Counted from the first letter of the stretch, positions 37,383-49,930 are shown. The stretch is 64,000 nucleotides of DNA from Hofstenia miamia (GCA_004352715.1 SCFE01000045.1:1882439-1946438), one strand, 5' to 3'. The notes: a model not told the origin generated them from the letters alone. Numbers and translations: made by a program.

Positions 37383-37466
37383 TATAAGCGAAAGAACATA
37401 AGCGCAAGCGGTGATAAGCGAAAATTTAATAAGCGAAAGCGACAATAAGCGAAAATTTATTAAGCG
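37383..37466. repeat. Degenerate short tandem repeat with ATAAGCGAAA core
   Basis: ATAAGCGAAAATTTA occurs twice with about 32-bp spacing, with further partial copies of ATAAGCG and AAGCGAAAG between and before them. It is a minisatellite-like patch. Confidence 0.75.
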
Positions 37467-37602
37467 ATCAATTCGCTGATGCGTATTTTAGCTATAGCTG
37501 ATGTAATTATTAAAGAGTTAATCAATTTATCTTCAAAATATTAAGTCTTTATTTTCTACATGCTCAAATATATAATTATTTGCTCAAATGTTTGCCATGA
37601 AC

Positions 37603-37702
37603 TATTCGATCGGTGTATGGTTTTGGTTATTTAGCGATTAATGTCTTTTATTTATTCGATCGGTGTATGGTTTTGGTTATTTAGCGATTAATGTATTTTA
37701 GG
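37603..37702. repeat. 50-bp tandem duplication
   Basis: Two head-to-tail copies (37603-37652 and 37653-37702) of a unit starting TATTCGATCGGTGTATGG. I see a C/A difference near 37645/37695 and otherwise near identity. The closeness of the copies suggests a recent duplication. Confidence 0.9.
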
Positions 37703-37790
37703 TACTTGAGACCAACTTAACAAAATCATGAGAATGATGTCGTTGTGTCATTATCGTTGCATACAACATACTGTTTTAAACAATTAGACC

Positions 37791-38174
37791 ATGGCCATCA
37801 GGGTACAGGGAGAATATTCGGTTAGTCTCCTTGCATCCGAGATTTATAGTTCTTATACAGAAAAAATTGCTTGTATATATGTATTAGTAGTATTAATATG
37901 TTTTCAACAGTTAGAAACACCTCTCTGGACAGGCTTCCAACAACCTCTTAAAGAAATTTCAGAATCACTGTGTCTTAATGCTTGCCAAGTTATTGCACCG
38001 CCTAGTTTTATTACCGAAACTCTAGGCAGTTTACACAGCTCGTCAATTAATTGGTTAACCGCTACATGCCTAGTAAGCATTATAATAATAAGCGGAAGCA
38101 TTTGTTTGCATAATTTGAATGATATTTGCGTGCTGCGTGCAATTTTTTTCAATTTTTTCCATCCAGGCAGCTAG
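37791..38174 (+). CDS. Unrecognised 127-codon open frame, doubtful
   Basis: This is the longest intact frame outside gaps and transposons, with a 127-residue product and two hydrophobic stretches (residues about 27-38, IACIYVLVVLIC, and about 91-104). The opposite strand is also open for 82 codons (37904-38152), so at least one frame is a by-product of base composition. There is no recognised domain. It lies 90 bases after the 50-bp tandem duplication. I would not call it a gene without transcript evidence. Confidence 0.15.
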   Translation: MAIRVQGEYSVSLLASEIYSSYTEKIACIYVLVVLICFQQLETPLWTGFQQPLKEISESLCLNACQVIAPPSFITETLGSLHSSSINWLTATCLVSIIIISGSICLHNLNDICVLRAIFFNFFHPGS

Positions 38175-38304
38175 TTGTTCAAATTTCTTTTTGGGAAAGT
38201 TTTTTGTTGGAAATGAGTTTTTGTTGAATAGTTTCGAGGGAGGATTTCGGAATTGGATTATTGCATGGGTTTTACTAATGAGTTTTTATAGTGATTTCTG
38301 TTGA

Positions 38305-38823
38305 CAGTGTCTCTCATCCAGTACAATGTCTACTCGGGGGAATTTTGACATTCTCGAATAAATGCACAACTTAATTTATTCTACCACGCGGTAGTCTGCG
38401 TCAAACTTTGATGTTTTCAGTTTTCTTTGTTCAGATCATAGCTCGTCTATAATTTGTTTTTTTCATAATTCACCACATTTTGTGAAGCTATTGTGGAAAC
38501 GTTGTCAAATATCAGCAAAGAAAATGATAGCTTTGCAAAGTACATGCGTTCTTAAAATGCTGTTGAAAACGTGTGTACTATGGAAATCCTTTGCTGAGAT
38601 CTAATTGGCTCATTCTCCACCAATCGTTTTGTTTAAATTTTACTGGGATCGCTTCATAGCAAACGATCGTAGACAAGTGATTTTCCAGTGTAATAGCAGG
38701 TAAAAAAATTTTGCCTAGTTAGATTGGCTGCGCAAAATCTTTGGCGGAAAATTAGAGCGCAAGAATTTCGATTGTATGAAATATAATCGTCGCTAAACAA
38801 ATTGTATTGATATTGTTAATATA
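38305..38823. other. Non-coding stretch
   Basis: No gene or repeat recognised between the doubtful open frame and the second Tc1-like element. Confidence 0.4.
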
Positions 38824-40183
38824 TAGTACTGGAAATATGTATTCGACCACCTTGCTATTTTGAATAAATAATGAACATTCATTGGATAGAGTGTGACTAA
38901 GATTATAACTAAGTGTTACTTTGATTGAGAAAGGAAAATCTGTATGTCTAATACCATAAAATATGTAAAATAATTAATTTTTAATCAAAATTATAAAACT
39001 TGTATTGGAAAAATGTATTCGGCCACCTGAAAAATTTTTAACAAAGGAGCAAATCCGAAAGAAGTAAATTCAAAATAAGATACATAAATTAATAATTGAT
39101 CCAATACAAGCACTTAGCAACAAAATTGTCTTTTCTAATAGTGTGTAGGGTGTCCCGTTGAGCGATTAACAGCTTCAAGGCGATCAGGGCTTGAAGGAAA
39201 AAGTCTATAAATAAAGCTGTTGGGGATTGCATAAAATTCTTTCTTTATTGCGGTTCACAGCTCGTCTTCAGTATGACTGTCCAATTCGATATTTGACCTC
39301 TTTCTACATATTTTCGATAATGTTGAAGTCTGGAGATTGACCAGGCCAGTCAGCAAGGATAGCAACCCCATTTTTGTGGAAGAAGTTTTTCGTTTCTTAT
39401 GAGGTATGACGTGGAGCACCATCTTACCAATATATTGAATCACTTGTAAGGAGTGGCAAGAGTTCCTTTTCTAGAATCGGAGCATATTGAGAGGTTCGGA
39501 GAATGACAGTGATGTGAACAATCTGCGAAAGCCACACTTCCATATTGCACCCCATACAATTACAGACTTCCCACCATACTTCATTGTCTCTTTTTCACCA
39601 TTCCTTTTGATAAGTATAGCTCAAATCTTGACTCATCTGAAAATATAACATTAGACCAATGCTCAGATGAATTGTCTCTCACTAAATTGCCCCACCTCAG
39701 CCGGCGTAATCTTTGCTTTGAGGGTAAGAATGGCTTTCTGGGTGCCACAAAAGTCCCAATTGCGTACTTCTTCAGAATGCTTCGCACAGTTCTTGCTATG
39801 AGGAGATGACAATCAGCTCATTCCTTCGAAGTTCCTCTGAAGTCGTCCTGGGATTTCGTTTTGAAAGGGACCCAAAAGCTGATTGAGAGGTTTTGGAGGT
39901 CTTATTTGGTGTTCCGGACTTTGGCTTGGGGGCAATGATGCTTTCAGAAGTGAAACGTCTGATGATATCCCCGACAGTATTTCGAGGCCGCTCTACAAGT
40001 TTGGCTATATTACGTTGACTCATCCCTTCCAAATGTTTGGAGATAATCAACTCGCGGTTGCCAAGAGGTACGTATCCAGTCATCATATATGGGGAAGAAA
40101 GACTGTTATTAGACATTTTTAATATTAATAGACTGAAAAAAGGTGAACCAATGAAATTATTCACAGATTCTCTGATTTGGTGC
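38824..40183 (-). mobile_element. Tc1-like transposon, 5'-truncated copy (copy 2)
   Basis: This copy lies on the minus strand. Its 3' end is at the low coordinate: TAGTACTGG from 38824 (C to T in the first base), preceded by TA at 38822-38823. The inner direct repeat is present at 38999-39029. Similarity to copy 1 stops near 40183, around the motif ACCAAATCAGAGAATC. The outer and inner repeats of the 5' end are therefore missing, about 220 bp relative to copy 1. The copies are very similar in places; the stretch around 39400-39470 appears identical to copy 1. It cannot be excised without a second terminal repeat. Confidence 0.88.
39137..40117 (-). pseudogene. Tc1-like transposase pseudogene (copy 2)
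   Basis: The start ATG is at 40117 (MSNNSLSSPYMM). The N-terminal helix-turn-helix (SQRNIAKLVERP then NTVGDIIRRF) is intact and the frame is open to about 39796, further than in copy 1. A frameshift then follows at the same place as in copy 1. The catalytic-domain pieces are VIFSDESRF, DGAPRH and IIENM followed by TAG in place of Trp. About 45 bp present in copy 1 near 8418-8463 are missing. Two TAA codons around DGAPRH and the frameshift and TGA after IGQSY are shared with copy 1. The TAA at 8155 of copy 1 is TCA here. Confidence 0.88.
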
Positions 40184-40189
40184 ACATAG

Positions 40190-40735
40190 GAATTTAGGTT
40201 ATATATAAGATTTACATCTAGACATTGGTGATCGCATTGCTGTCTTCGTTTATGTGGAATGTGTTATTTTGATACAATTTCATTTGTTGTTTTTTATATT
40301 TGAATAGAAATATCAACAGCCCAAATTTTTTACTACATTTAGAGTACATTATACATTATCGGATTTCCTGTAGTAAGTGGTAGTGGGATCATTGATTTTC
40401 GAATTATAATCGTTAATAAATCAATAGTTACGTTACGGCATGTCTTTATAGCATATTGAATTGCTTGGAAAGTTAACCAATTAATAAACGAATTTAAACA
40501 AATCATTTGAAATGGTATTTACTGCGTTTATATGCAATTGGCACATCACTTCTTTATCTCATGATTAGAATTTTTATTTGGGAATACCACAAGGTTTTCA
40601 AGAGTATGCCAGATATTGCGATAAAAAAAGCTCCAGTTTATTTTATTTTAAAAAATAGATTATAGTCGTCATATAAGAAATTCAATGAGTTAAAATTTTG
40701 GATTTCGAATAATTTTTATTTTTTTTTATATGATG
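40190..40735. other. AT-rich non-coding stretch
   Basis: Nothing recognisable. The missing 5' end of the neighbouring Tc1-like element is not found here. Confidence 0.4.
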
Positions 40736-40751
40736 GAGAGTTTGTACAAAA

Positions 40752-41075
40752 ATGGCTCTTCCACCTAAGGAATATTACATTGTTTATACTTATGCCGGCC
40801 CTGGTAATAAAAGAAGTTTGAGATGTGATATTATTGAGATGATCACAGGTATTAAATCTGTTATATTATTGGTTACTAATGAGCCGTTTTCTTCAAAATC
40901 ACTATTCAATTGTAATGATGTAAAACCTTCAAGAAGTCCGATGCTTGTTAGTTTTTTATCGAATCTCTTCATGTTTTCTAGTGTGTCCCATTATGCATTC
41001 TTACAAATACTTTCATTGGTAGAAAATTTAAAACATTCAATAATGCTTATTTTCACGCGAATCCTAAGTAGATAG
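40752..41075 (+). CDS. Unrecognised 107-codon open frame, doubtful
   Basis: It starts in a good translation context (AAAAATGG) with MALPPKEYYIVYTYAGPGNK. The rest is Leu/Ser-rich without a recognised domain. The antisense strand is open for 60 codons (40790-40972). It could be a small gene, an old retrocopy or chance. Confidence 0.2.
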   Translation: MALPPKEYYIVYTYAGPGNKRSLRCDIIEMITGIKSVILLVTNEPFSSKSLFNCNDVKPSRSPMLVSFLSNLFMFSSVSHYAFLQILSLVENLKHSIMLIFTRILSR

Positions 41076-41559
41076 TTTATAAATAAAGTTTGAAATCAGT
41101 TAGTGCTCGCAATGTGATAGTCGTGTATCATCATTATATTTGAAACTAAATTTGTGATATTATACAGTATAGACAACTTTCATTAAAACAGTAGCGCTGC
41201 AAATGTATGCCAACAAACCTTTCAGTAAAATTGCAGCGCCGATAAGATGGCTGCATCTAAATTTGAGATCTGCTTTAATCGCTCTAAACTCAATTCTCTT
41301 GAATTTTGTTACTTGTCCGGAATGCTGCATATTCCTCAGTAGCTTGAATATTCCAGAAAGAAAAATGGTATGATCTCACCATTTTCTTTAGAAGATATTT
41401 TTTCCATTTTGATTAGGAGATTTTCCAATTGTGTTGAAAATTAATGAGTAAAAATTTCAGTTTACATGGTGGTGGGTAGAAAAGTGGAAAATGTGTCAAA
41501 CTATTTATTTTTACAAAGAATAACTTTTACAAAGCGTTTTAAAGGCATATTGTGTATTA

Positions 41560-41885
41560 CACTCATGTGTGCTCAAAATGCCGTCCGTGCACTTCATAGC
41601 AGCGCCTTAATCTAAAAAGCCGAGCATGTTTAGCATTTTAAAGAGTAACTTGTGAGATATTGTTCCCATCATTACTCAAGTTCATTTTCAAATCATCAAT
41701 AGAGTTTATGTCACGTTGACAGTTCTGAAGTTCTGTTAATAACAAGCTCTAAACGCAATAATCCATGAAATTTAAGTCTGGACTTCTGGGGGCCAATCTT
41801 CTGGTTTAATGAAATCAGGAGTAGATTACTGAAGAAATCGAACGGAAGCCGTTGCTGTGTGAATTATAATATAATTTTTCATGGG
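41560..41885 (-). pseudogene. Relic of a mariner-like (HTH/DDE) transposase, C-terminal part
   Basis: On the minus strand, with frameshifts, it reads FIKPEDWPP then RSPDLNFMDYCV, a spacer, NSIDDLKMNLSN, and finally RLRRCYEVHGRHFEH. These match in order the WPP-x-SPDLNPMDYF, central helix and GGHFEH C-terminus of a transposase group common in arthropods. One base is missing between WPP and SPDLN, and in-frame stops follow DYCV and VTL. The N-terminal half is absent. It is a dead fragment, related in type to the helix-turn-helix relic at 52138-52548. Confidence 0.75.
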
Positions 41886-41889
41886 CCAT

Positions 41890-43700
41890 ACCTTCGATAT
41901 AGCAATAGATTTAATGTATTCATTTACATGTGTTTAACCTGATACTGTATAAGTTTTCATATTATGACTAGGCTACGAAGAGTTTTCAGAATGTACTATA
42001 TGTTTTTATCTGTATCTATGACCTAATACGTGGTGGAGTTGAGTTGGGTGAACTTTTTAAGATGAGCAGATAGGTCGCATCAATTCTATTGACTCGTTTA
42101 CAACCCTGCTTTAAAATGGGGACTTTGTTTTTTAAATTTTACAGTTGTGTATTTATTTATTATAATTGCTATATTTATTTTTAATGGTTTCCTAAATTAT
42201 CGAGAAAAGCATTTCGCATTCCTTAATTTCAGTTTTGCCATGACGGCTTTAGTGAATATTTTATTTTAAGAAGGTTCAAAGCCGTTTATTCTTTGATATC
42301 AATGTTCACGCCCTGGTAGTTTTCTCTGGTAAGTATTAAATGTTACTTGGTGCTTTGTAGGAATATCGCTGGGTTCGCCTTTATAATAAGTATTAATTAC
42401 AGATGTCGATTGTTCGTGTTTCTAATGCATCCGATATTATTTTTTTGGGAAATTTAATTCCCACCCAGTTCTATCTAGTATTCATTCAGTTAGTAATATG
42501 ATTATGGTATAAAAAATTTATATATGTAATAACATTGTCATGTATAGAAAGGTTTCTGAGTTCTTCTCTGGTACACTTCTGTTAAATGTCATAGTATTTA
42601 CCATGTAAGAACCGAAACATGACGTCGTGGCCTTAGGTGACAGGCGAGGTAGTTTTTCGAAGACTTTATGGGAAGCGGAAAAGGCAAGGCATTTTATTGG
42701 TATAAGTGTTTAAATTTTAATAGACTTAACTGGTACATACAATTTCTAATTGGAAATAATATTTGATATGCGACTCTAATGTTTTGAGAGTAGGGTTCAG
42801 GCATGGAGGGGCGGTTAATAGACCATGACTAACAGCTCCTTCATTTGATTCAGTATTGTTTCTTATTCATCAGTTTTATTTTAGACTATTTTTTTATAAT
42901 TTGTGAAGGTTTTACATGATTATTATAATGTGGGAAATTATTATTTTTTGATTTAGAAAATTTACATTTTGACCACAGCAATTTACCAAAAGCTTAAGAA
43001 ATTGTGACCTTATTTTGACCTACTGATAAAATTAAAACGAATTCAAACTGAGTATGTACTGGTTAAAGCGTATTATAAGTCCTGTTTACATGCAACAACA
43101 TGTAATAGTTAGGATTTTAACAGAAAAAAAAACTTTTTGGAGTTGTGAAAAACGTGGCTTTTTAGAACATCTAGTTTGATTTTAATTCAAATTTCGATAA
43201 GCAATTTCACAAAAATATAGACGTTTACTAAAGAACTAGTCAATGTTAACCTTATTTTGAACCAAAAATGAAATTTTGACATAACAGAATATTTTAGATT
43301 TTATGAACTATACTAAAAAAATGCAAATTTTCCGTTTTTCATGTCTAAAAAAATTTTGAAATAAATTCAGTTGACCTGTGACACTCAAAGAGTACACATC
43401 AAGTGATCTTTACTTAGTGAATTACAGTGCAAAAAAAATTTGAAAAATTAACATTTTAGGCAATTCAGTTGATGTTTTGCAGTAAAAAATTTTCGATGAA
43501 CATCATTTTGATTTCATTTAACAGGTTGTATTGTATGACTCCTAAAGTGAGGACATGTAAGGAGAAAAATCCTCTCTAGCTTCCAGCTCGTCATAGCATG
43601 GCTAAAAATGTTTACCAATGCTAATTCCATGCATTCCATGCCGAACTAAGGATGAAAATGTTCTTTATCCAATGGTGTTTTCAGATCTTATTTATCTATA
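41890..43700. other. AT-rich non-coding stretch
   Basis: No gene supported. A slightly more complex patch near 42610-42700 has no coding signal I can defend. Confidence 0.4.
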
Positions 43701-43706
43701 CAGTTT

Positions 43707-43771
43707 GGTTCAGAAGTAACACAACCATTTTCAACGAATTTATTTAGCAGTAGTTGTGTTAATTCTGAACC
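43707..43771. mobile_element. 65-bp hairpin mini-element with mariner-like ends
   Basis: GGTTCAGAAGTAACACAAC (43707-43725) pairs with GTTGTGTTAATTCTGAACC (43753-43771) with a single mismatch in 19, leaving a 27-base loop. TATACAGTTT lies just outside the left arm, resembling the TACAG-type tips of mariner-like elements. It is either two abutting terminal repeats left by internal deletion or a very small MITE. Confidence 0.6.
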
Positions 43772-45904
43772 ACCTTGAATATTAATACGATAGCGTGTAT
43801 GTTATTTTGTGTGTTACATTTACACGCAGGGTTATCCTCCCAAATAATTAACAAGGAGGTCTCTAAATTTGAACACTGTAGATCTATGTTATATTTTGAT
43901 CAATTTGAATTTCTCAACAAATAAAATTCAACACCCCACATTGTAATAAAACATTAACAAAGGGGCTGGGTCCCTAATCGAATTAACATGGTGGTCTGAA
44001 CCCTCCCTCCTCTGAACACCCCCACCACTACATACCTGCTTACAAGTGTTATGTTTTAAACGCTTATATCTCCGTATCCGTACCTATTTGGCCAATTTCG
44101 TTGAAATTTACGCCATCCGATTGGAAATTTCTTTAAGATTTGTTTGACATTTAATTAATTATGATTAAGCCACAGAGTTGACGGGTAACATGCGAAAAGT
44201 TGGAGTGGGTAAAAGCGTCAATCTCAAACATTAGAGCGTTATTCAAAGGCTTATATCTCTGTAACTAGAAAAACTATTGAAAATATCCTTTCGTATAATT
44301 TACTCGGGTTCCACTAGTCTTTTATATTTAGCAACTTATAAGCTTCTTACTCATAGTTTCTTATTTACTAATTAGACACAAAAGTTTAATGTATCATTCC
44401 TTATTTTTACACCGTTTTCTGCAATTGAAAGTTTGCTTAATTCGAATCTGAAAACTTGCAAAGTGCAATACAAGTGTTCTTTAAACAGAATAACATTCAT
44501 TTTTTTCACTTTTAAGTAAGTACTTCCAAAAGCGTACTTTTAACTAGTTTACAATACTTACAGCTTGAAATATTACACTTTTATGTTATTTCAAAACATT
44601 TCTTGCTTAATATGTGCAGCTATAGCAATTCTTGCTAAGCACTGATGTGTGTAGGAAAAGTACCAAGTAACAAAGAAAATAACACTGTGATCCATTATTC
44701 AAGTCTTCTCCATTTATTATAATATTTGACAGACAAAAATGCATATAACCAAATAGTATTCATTCAATACCCCAAGGAATTGAGCTGAACTTCGATACTA
44801 TTTTATACAAATGAATAAGCAGTTATCTAGTAAGCTATGATTGCTCTCGAGATTTTGAGCTACCTTGTCCTACGCTTTAACAAATTTAATGCTGATGATT
44901 TGACTTCCAGATGCAAGTTCATTATTCATCTAATTTATTATGTAAAACCTTTCTCATAAACCATTGGTGGTCAAACCTGTGAAATTCTTGATGTTATCTG
45001 ATGAAACAATCGATTCATATTCCTTCCATCCCTTAATGTCATTTCAGTTACTTCTGTTGATCCACAAGATCCTCTATCTCTATCTTTGGTAATGATTTCA
45101 TACCATCTATTTCTGCATTAAGTTTTACCTGCATACTATAAACAGATAATGCTTGTATCTTTTCTTCTCAAATATATTTTAGGACCTCCAAATTTGACCG
45201 CAAACATCCTACTCTTTCTGATATACCTCTCCGTTTTCCTGATCTTGATGTTCTTTTTTCTTGATATCTTTTGTGGTCTTCAAGTGTTTCCATAAAAATT
45301 CTTCTTTCTAACCTATTAAATCATCATTATTCTATCTTCTTCAAACTCTCATGGTAAAGTAACTATCAAATGACAATGTTTTTCTTCATTTTGCTGTGGA
45401 AGTAAAAGCTGGCCTTCTAACCAATTTACTCTCTAAGTGTAACTCATATCCATTCTGCTCTTCTCATTGTTCTTGTCCATGACTTCTCCCTAATTTTCCA
45501 AATATTCGCTTTGGATACCGAAAAGTCTGACAGAATCAATTATTGTTTGTATTATGCACGTTTTTATAACAGATTTATATAAAAAAATTTATTCTGAAAA
45601 AAATCATAAATTCAAACTTCAATTATTCTCAGTTGCGATCTAAGTTTTTTATTGTAAAGCAAGGAATTTAATTGAAGAGACAAGGTTATTCATCACGTTT
45701 TTTGGCATTCTTTTAAGAAGGAAAATCAATGAACTAGTGCAAAATGGCATGCATGAAAATTGACTCTGGTGAGAAAAATCCATCCTCAGCATGATTCTTT
45801 AATTATTAGGATGCCAGTGATTTTTATATAAATGATCCTTTTAAAAAAAAGTTTGCATATTGTTAAACGTGTGTTAGGACTTGACATAATTTACATTCAG
45901 TCAC

Positions 45905-45905
<1 letters not shown>
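43772..45905. other. AT-rich non-coding stretch
   Basis: Around 44045-44330 motifs such as TTAAACGCTTATATCTC and TATATCTCTGTAAC recur, and a related AAACGCTTATTGCTC lies near 46268, suggesting another dispersed repeat. The stretch 45000-45540 is strikingly pyrimidine-rich on the + strand. Its minus strand has short protein-like segments, but no motif I can name. Confidence 0.35.

Positions 45906-45954
<49 letters not shown>
45906..45954. repeat. (AAT)n microsatellite, about 16 units
   Basis: Uninterrupted AAT/ATA trinucleotide repeat. The 80-codon frame across it is a poly-Asn artefact. Confidence 0.95.
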
Positions 45955-45955
<1 letters not shown>

Positions 45956-47742
45956 TATTTATATCTTTTGTACGAAATATAGTGCATAGAAATGGTAAAC
46001 ACTTATTGAAACATAAATACGTAAATATTGTTGACATTAGTTTCCATATCAATATTTTGGTAGTAAGACATTAAATTGGTGTTTACCTAGTTCATTTTGA
46101 GAAACCATCTCCGTTAAAAATTATACCGTTATTTAATACTTGGTTTCAAGAGTAAGATCTTTATAAGAATTCAATTCATTAATAAAGCGTAGTTTAACAA
46201 AACTTTACTTAATCTTAAACAGACGGAATTTTTTAAAATTTTTTACTGATCATGTATAAAAATTTTTAAACGCTTATTGCTCAAAAACTATTAACACTAG
46301 GTTTGTGCTTTAAAACAAACGTCAGTCTGTTTAATGTTGATCATACTTATTTACTGATTTTGATCGAAGGTTATCTGATAGTTTTTAGTGAAAATTGGAG
46401 CTAAATGGAAGCCAAAGAAGACATTTTTCAAATACAACATATTCATTTGACGAGAATCGGACATAATTCACGGTTTACTAAGCAATTATAATGTTTTCTA
46501 CTAATTAGTTGTTAGATGCTAACTGTGTAGGATTCACTTTCTCTGGATTGACTTTTAAACGCTTTTGCAAAATAACCTTTGTGGAATTAATTGCTAAAAA
46601 ATGCTGCTTACATATCATTTCCAGTTTTTAAAGGCTGTTTGTCGAGAGTAACGTTGAAATGTCGCTCGTGCAACAGTTAATTAACCCCTTCAACCGTCGG
46701 CTTCTATTGCGTACTTCTGCACTCAAATACCGTTCTCCACATCCTCTGACTCACCGATTCCAAGGTTAATTGCGAAGCCAAAATATTTTAATCATCTAAT
46801 GCATACGCTGTCCCTGGATTACTTACTGATCCAAGATCACTTCCATTAAAACTATGCATTTATTTCTCTTAAGTAAATACACTTTCTTTCAGATAAGAAT
46901 GTTGATGATAGCTGGAACTTTTTCATTGTTAACAAAATTTTTTATATATAATTCTTGTCATATCACCGATGATGAGGTACTAATTGGCCTAGACATTCAA
47001 TTTATAAAACGTCTCTATTTCTTACCATTATTTAAGGTAGGCTCTGCTCTAGTGACATACCACAAAGTCATAAATGGTAAAAAACATTTTTCATTTTTTG
47101 TCAAATTTTTAGCTGTCCTCGCTGTGGTAGAAAGTGACTACTCTTTAGCTAGTGTTGAAACTCTTCGCATGCCTTTTATTTGATGCAAGACACCCGATGT
47201 GTAACATAAATATATTCGTTATTAAAATTATTTTTGGGAATTCTTTAGTAAGATGCCATGATATGCATTGTATGTGAGGAGAGATTTTTAGGAAAAATTA
47301 ATCCAACTGAAGGACATGATAAACAAAATTATGACAAAGGAATTGGTAAAATGTTTTTTCACCTCCATCTATAGGAGTTAGTTTTTATCGAAGTTTCTTT
47401 ATTGTTTGCTTATTTTTAGAAAACTTAGTTATCACGATTGGGTAAGAAGTTTTCACTAGAGATGAGCTTCACTACACAATGGAGATGCTACCAACTTAAG
47501 CTTGAAGCAAATTTGTATAGGGTTTTAAGATTTGACATGTTTTTAAAGCATAACATTGAAACAGTTCCCTTCTAATTAGCTTGAAATATTGGTCATTAAT
47601 TATTAATTTACTTGATAATTGAAGTTAGGTTTTTTTACATTTAAGTCTATTGAGCATTGATTTTGGCCTTTGAAGCAAAGTCACCATACAATATGCTCCA
47701 ATATAATTCTCTAGAGAAGAAAACTGAGTTTTTTCAAAATTA
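45955..47742. other. AT-rich non-coding stretch
   Basis: A 109-codon frame at 46854-47183 (+) is hydrophobic, has no recognised domain and is treated as doubtful. Nothing else is supported. Confidence 0.35.
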
Positions 47743-47904
47743 TATATATATATATATATATATACTGATTGAACCCAATGGNNNNNNNNNNNNNNNNNNN
47801 NNNNNNNNNNNNNNNNNNNNNNNNNNNNNNNNNNNNNNNNNNNNNNNNNNNNNNNNNNNNNNNNNNNNNNNNNNNNNNNNNNNNNNNNNNTATATATATA
47901 TATA
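47743..47904. repeat. (TA)n microsatellite containing assembly gap 47782-47890
   Basis: A TA run, then a short unique sequence (CTGATTGAACCCAATGG), 109 Ns and a second TA run. Confidence 0.9.
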
Positions 47905-49930
47905 GCTGAATCCATACATCCTTTGAACCAAAGGCCTATCCACAACTCCTCTAATTCACTATTCTAATTCTCACGCTACTATTTTGTTGCATAGTTTTTA
48001 TTTATTGATGAGATGATTTAGAAGTCCCGAATTTATTAGCGCACCAACGAGTGAGATAAACGGTACGGACTCTCAGCTTCGCACCTCGCGCATTATTGGC
48101 CTTTTTGGAATATCTCCTCATTTGTTTAAATTACCCCTAGTGAATCTGATGCATATTAACCTATTAAAATCTTTTAATCTGTTAATCTGTTCTAAAAAGT
48201 TTGAAACGCCATTTGAGAACAACCATGAAAATGGGCCTATTTTAGGTCCAAACTGAAACTAAATCAATAAGAACATAATGAATAATTAATGTAACCCGAA
48301 AAACAAAAAGTGAACACAGCTCAATATAAGCTTAATTGAAAATGAAAGAACAGCTCGAAAGCAATGGGCCGTGCTCGACCAGGCCAGGCCATGCCACTTG
48401 CAACTCTGACTCCACCTATAGCCTATTATATGTCTAAACAGACGACAAGTTGCATTTCCTTGAGCATGGTGTAATTTGAACTCGATGTAATTAGTGTCTT
48501 TCAGCAGAAGGAAGCCCTATTGTTTAAAATGCTGGAATTCGTGTGATTTTAACCTTTAATATGACATCAAAGATAATGTTTTCGCATTTCTAAAAGCATC
48601 GTTTGATAAATCTCACAATTTAATTTGCAATGAGGAAGTTTTTAAAAGCTCGACCTTGGTCAACTTTTATTAAGTTTCCTCGCTTTTAATGACTGCAAAG
48701 GATGATTACGGATAATATAAGAGGCTCATTTATATTTATCACTGGCAAGTGTTTATATGAAATTTTATTTTAGTTTACTTAAATTTGTAGGTTGTTCATC
48801 TCTTTGTTTATACGTAAACTGAGACATCCATTGCTCAAATTACCTCAGAACAATCATTTCACGATCTGAGACATTTTCTGCATGTGATCTCGAACGTGTA
48901 GTATATCAGGGTTTGCCTGTTACGTCTGTGTCCCATGTCTCGTTTAGTAAAATAATTTCTAATTTTTATATTTTCGGTCCAATTTTAAATATTGGGAAAA
49001 CGATTATTGGTATTTCTTGAGTTATGTTGTTGGGCCCATGCGCAGTTTTAATTGATGTATCATTCTGGGAAAGTTTCCTTACTTCATTTTCATTAAAAAA
49101 AACTTTTTGATATCTGTAGATTTATTGGCAGATTAAGATTATAATTAAAATTGTCACCATTATTTCTACATAAGCTTATTAATTGCTTTCACATTATTAA
49201 TTTGACCATCAAAATATCCTCAAAAAGGTAATTCATCTTTTAAAGATATAAGCAGTCCAGAGTTGATTTTGTGCAAACATTTTGCCTTTAGGCAATTACT
49301 AAAATATTCCATATAAATTCTGTGTTGGACATGGAGATGTTATGCCGAAAGGAGTAAAGGATGAATTAAGTGCGAATTTAAAAAAAAACATCTTCAATGA
49401 TTATATATCTGCTTGTTGTTCTTTGTTTAAAGGCGTTGATTTGAATTTCCTTTAATGCTTCAGTTTAGCAAAATGTAAGCTAAATGGTAGCTAAATTTTA
49501 TGTGAAACTCGTCGCTTTGTATCAATTGGTCGGAAATAGGGTTTCGCAATTTCAAAAATCAGAACCTGAAGCCAACCAAATGCACTGCGACTCGGATTCG
49601 AAACGGGGACTCGTTTTCGAAACCCGCTTTGTATCAACATGTTTAATTAGGGGGCCCGCATGATATGTAATCCTAAAGCCATTTTAGAATAATATTTTAT
49701 GTACTAAATTCAATTTCAAGAGACTGCATCTACCTACATTATAGCTAGGCGTTTTGAATGGTTTTACATTGTTGTAAAGTGTTTGAAGAAATATGAAATT
49801 GATTAAAGGAATTCATTATGTTCAATAACGTAGAAAAACCAAATGTCATTAATATAGCTTGTTATTCATTGTCTTAGCCCCAGACAATGTCGAGCCCAAG
49901 CTAATGCCTCGTCAGTAACAGATTCCAACT
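47905..49930. other. AT-rich non-coding stretch
   Basis: No gene supported. A less AT-rich patch at about 48035-48110 has several CpG-containing words (GCGCACC, CTCGCGC). Near 49590-49625 there are repeated CTCGGATTCG-like words. Confidence 0.35.

Noticed and set aside
45000-45540. Pyrimidine-rich stretch whose minus strand reads like fragments of a retroelement protein
   Set aside because: No diagnostic reverse transcriptase, endonuclease or gag motif could be found, so the resemblance may be compositional.
45832-46074. 80-codon frame with a poly-Asn core
   Set aside because: It is produced by the (AAT)n microsatellite.
46854-47183. 109-codon hydrophobic frame
   Set aside because: AT-rich DNA readily yields Phe/Leu/Ile-rich frames; no domain or context supports it.
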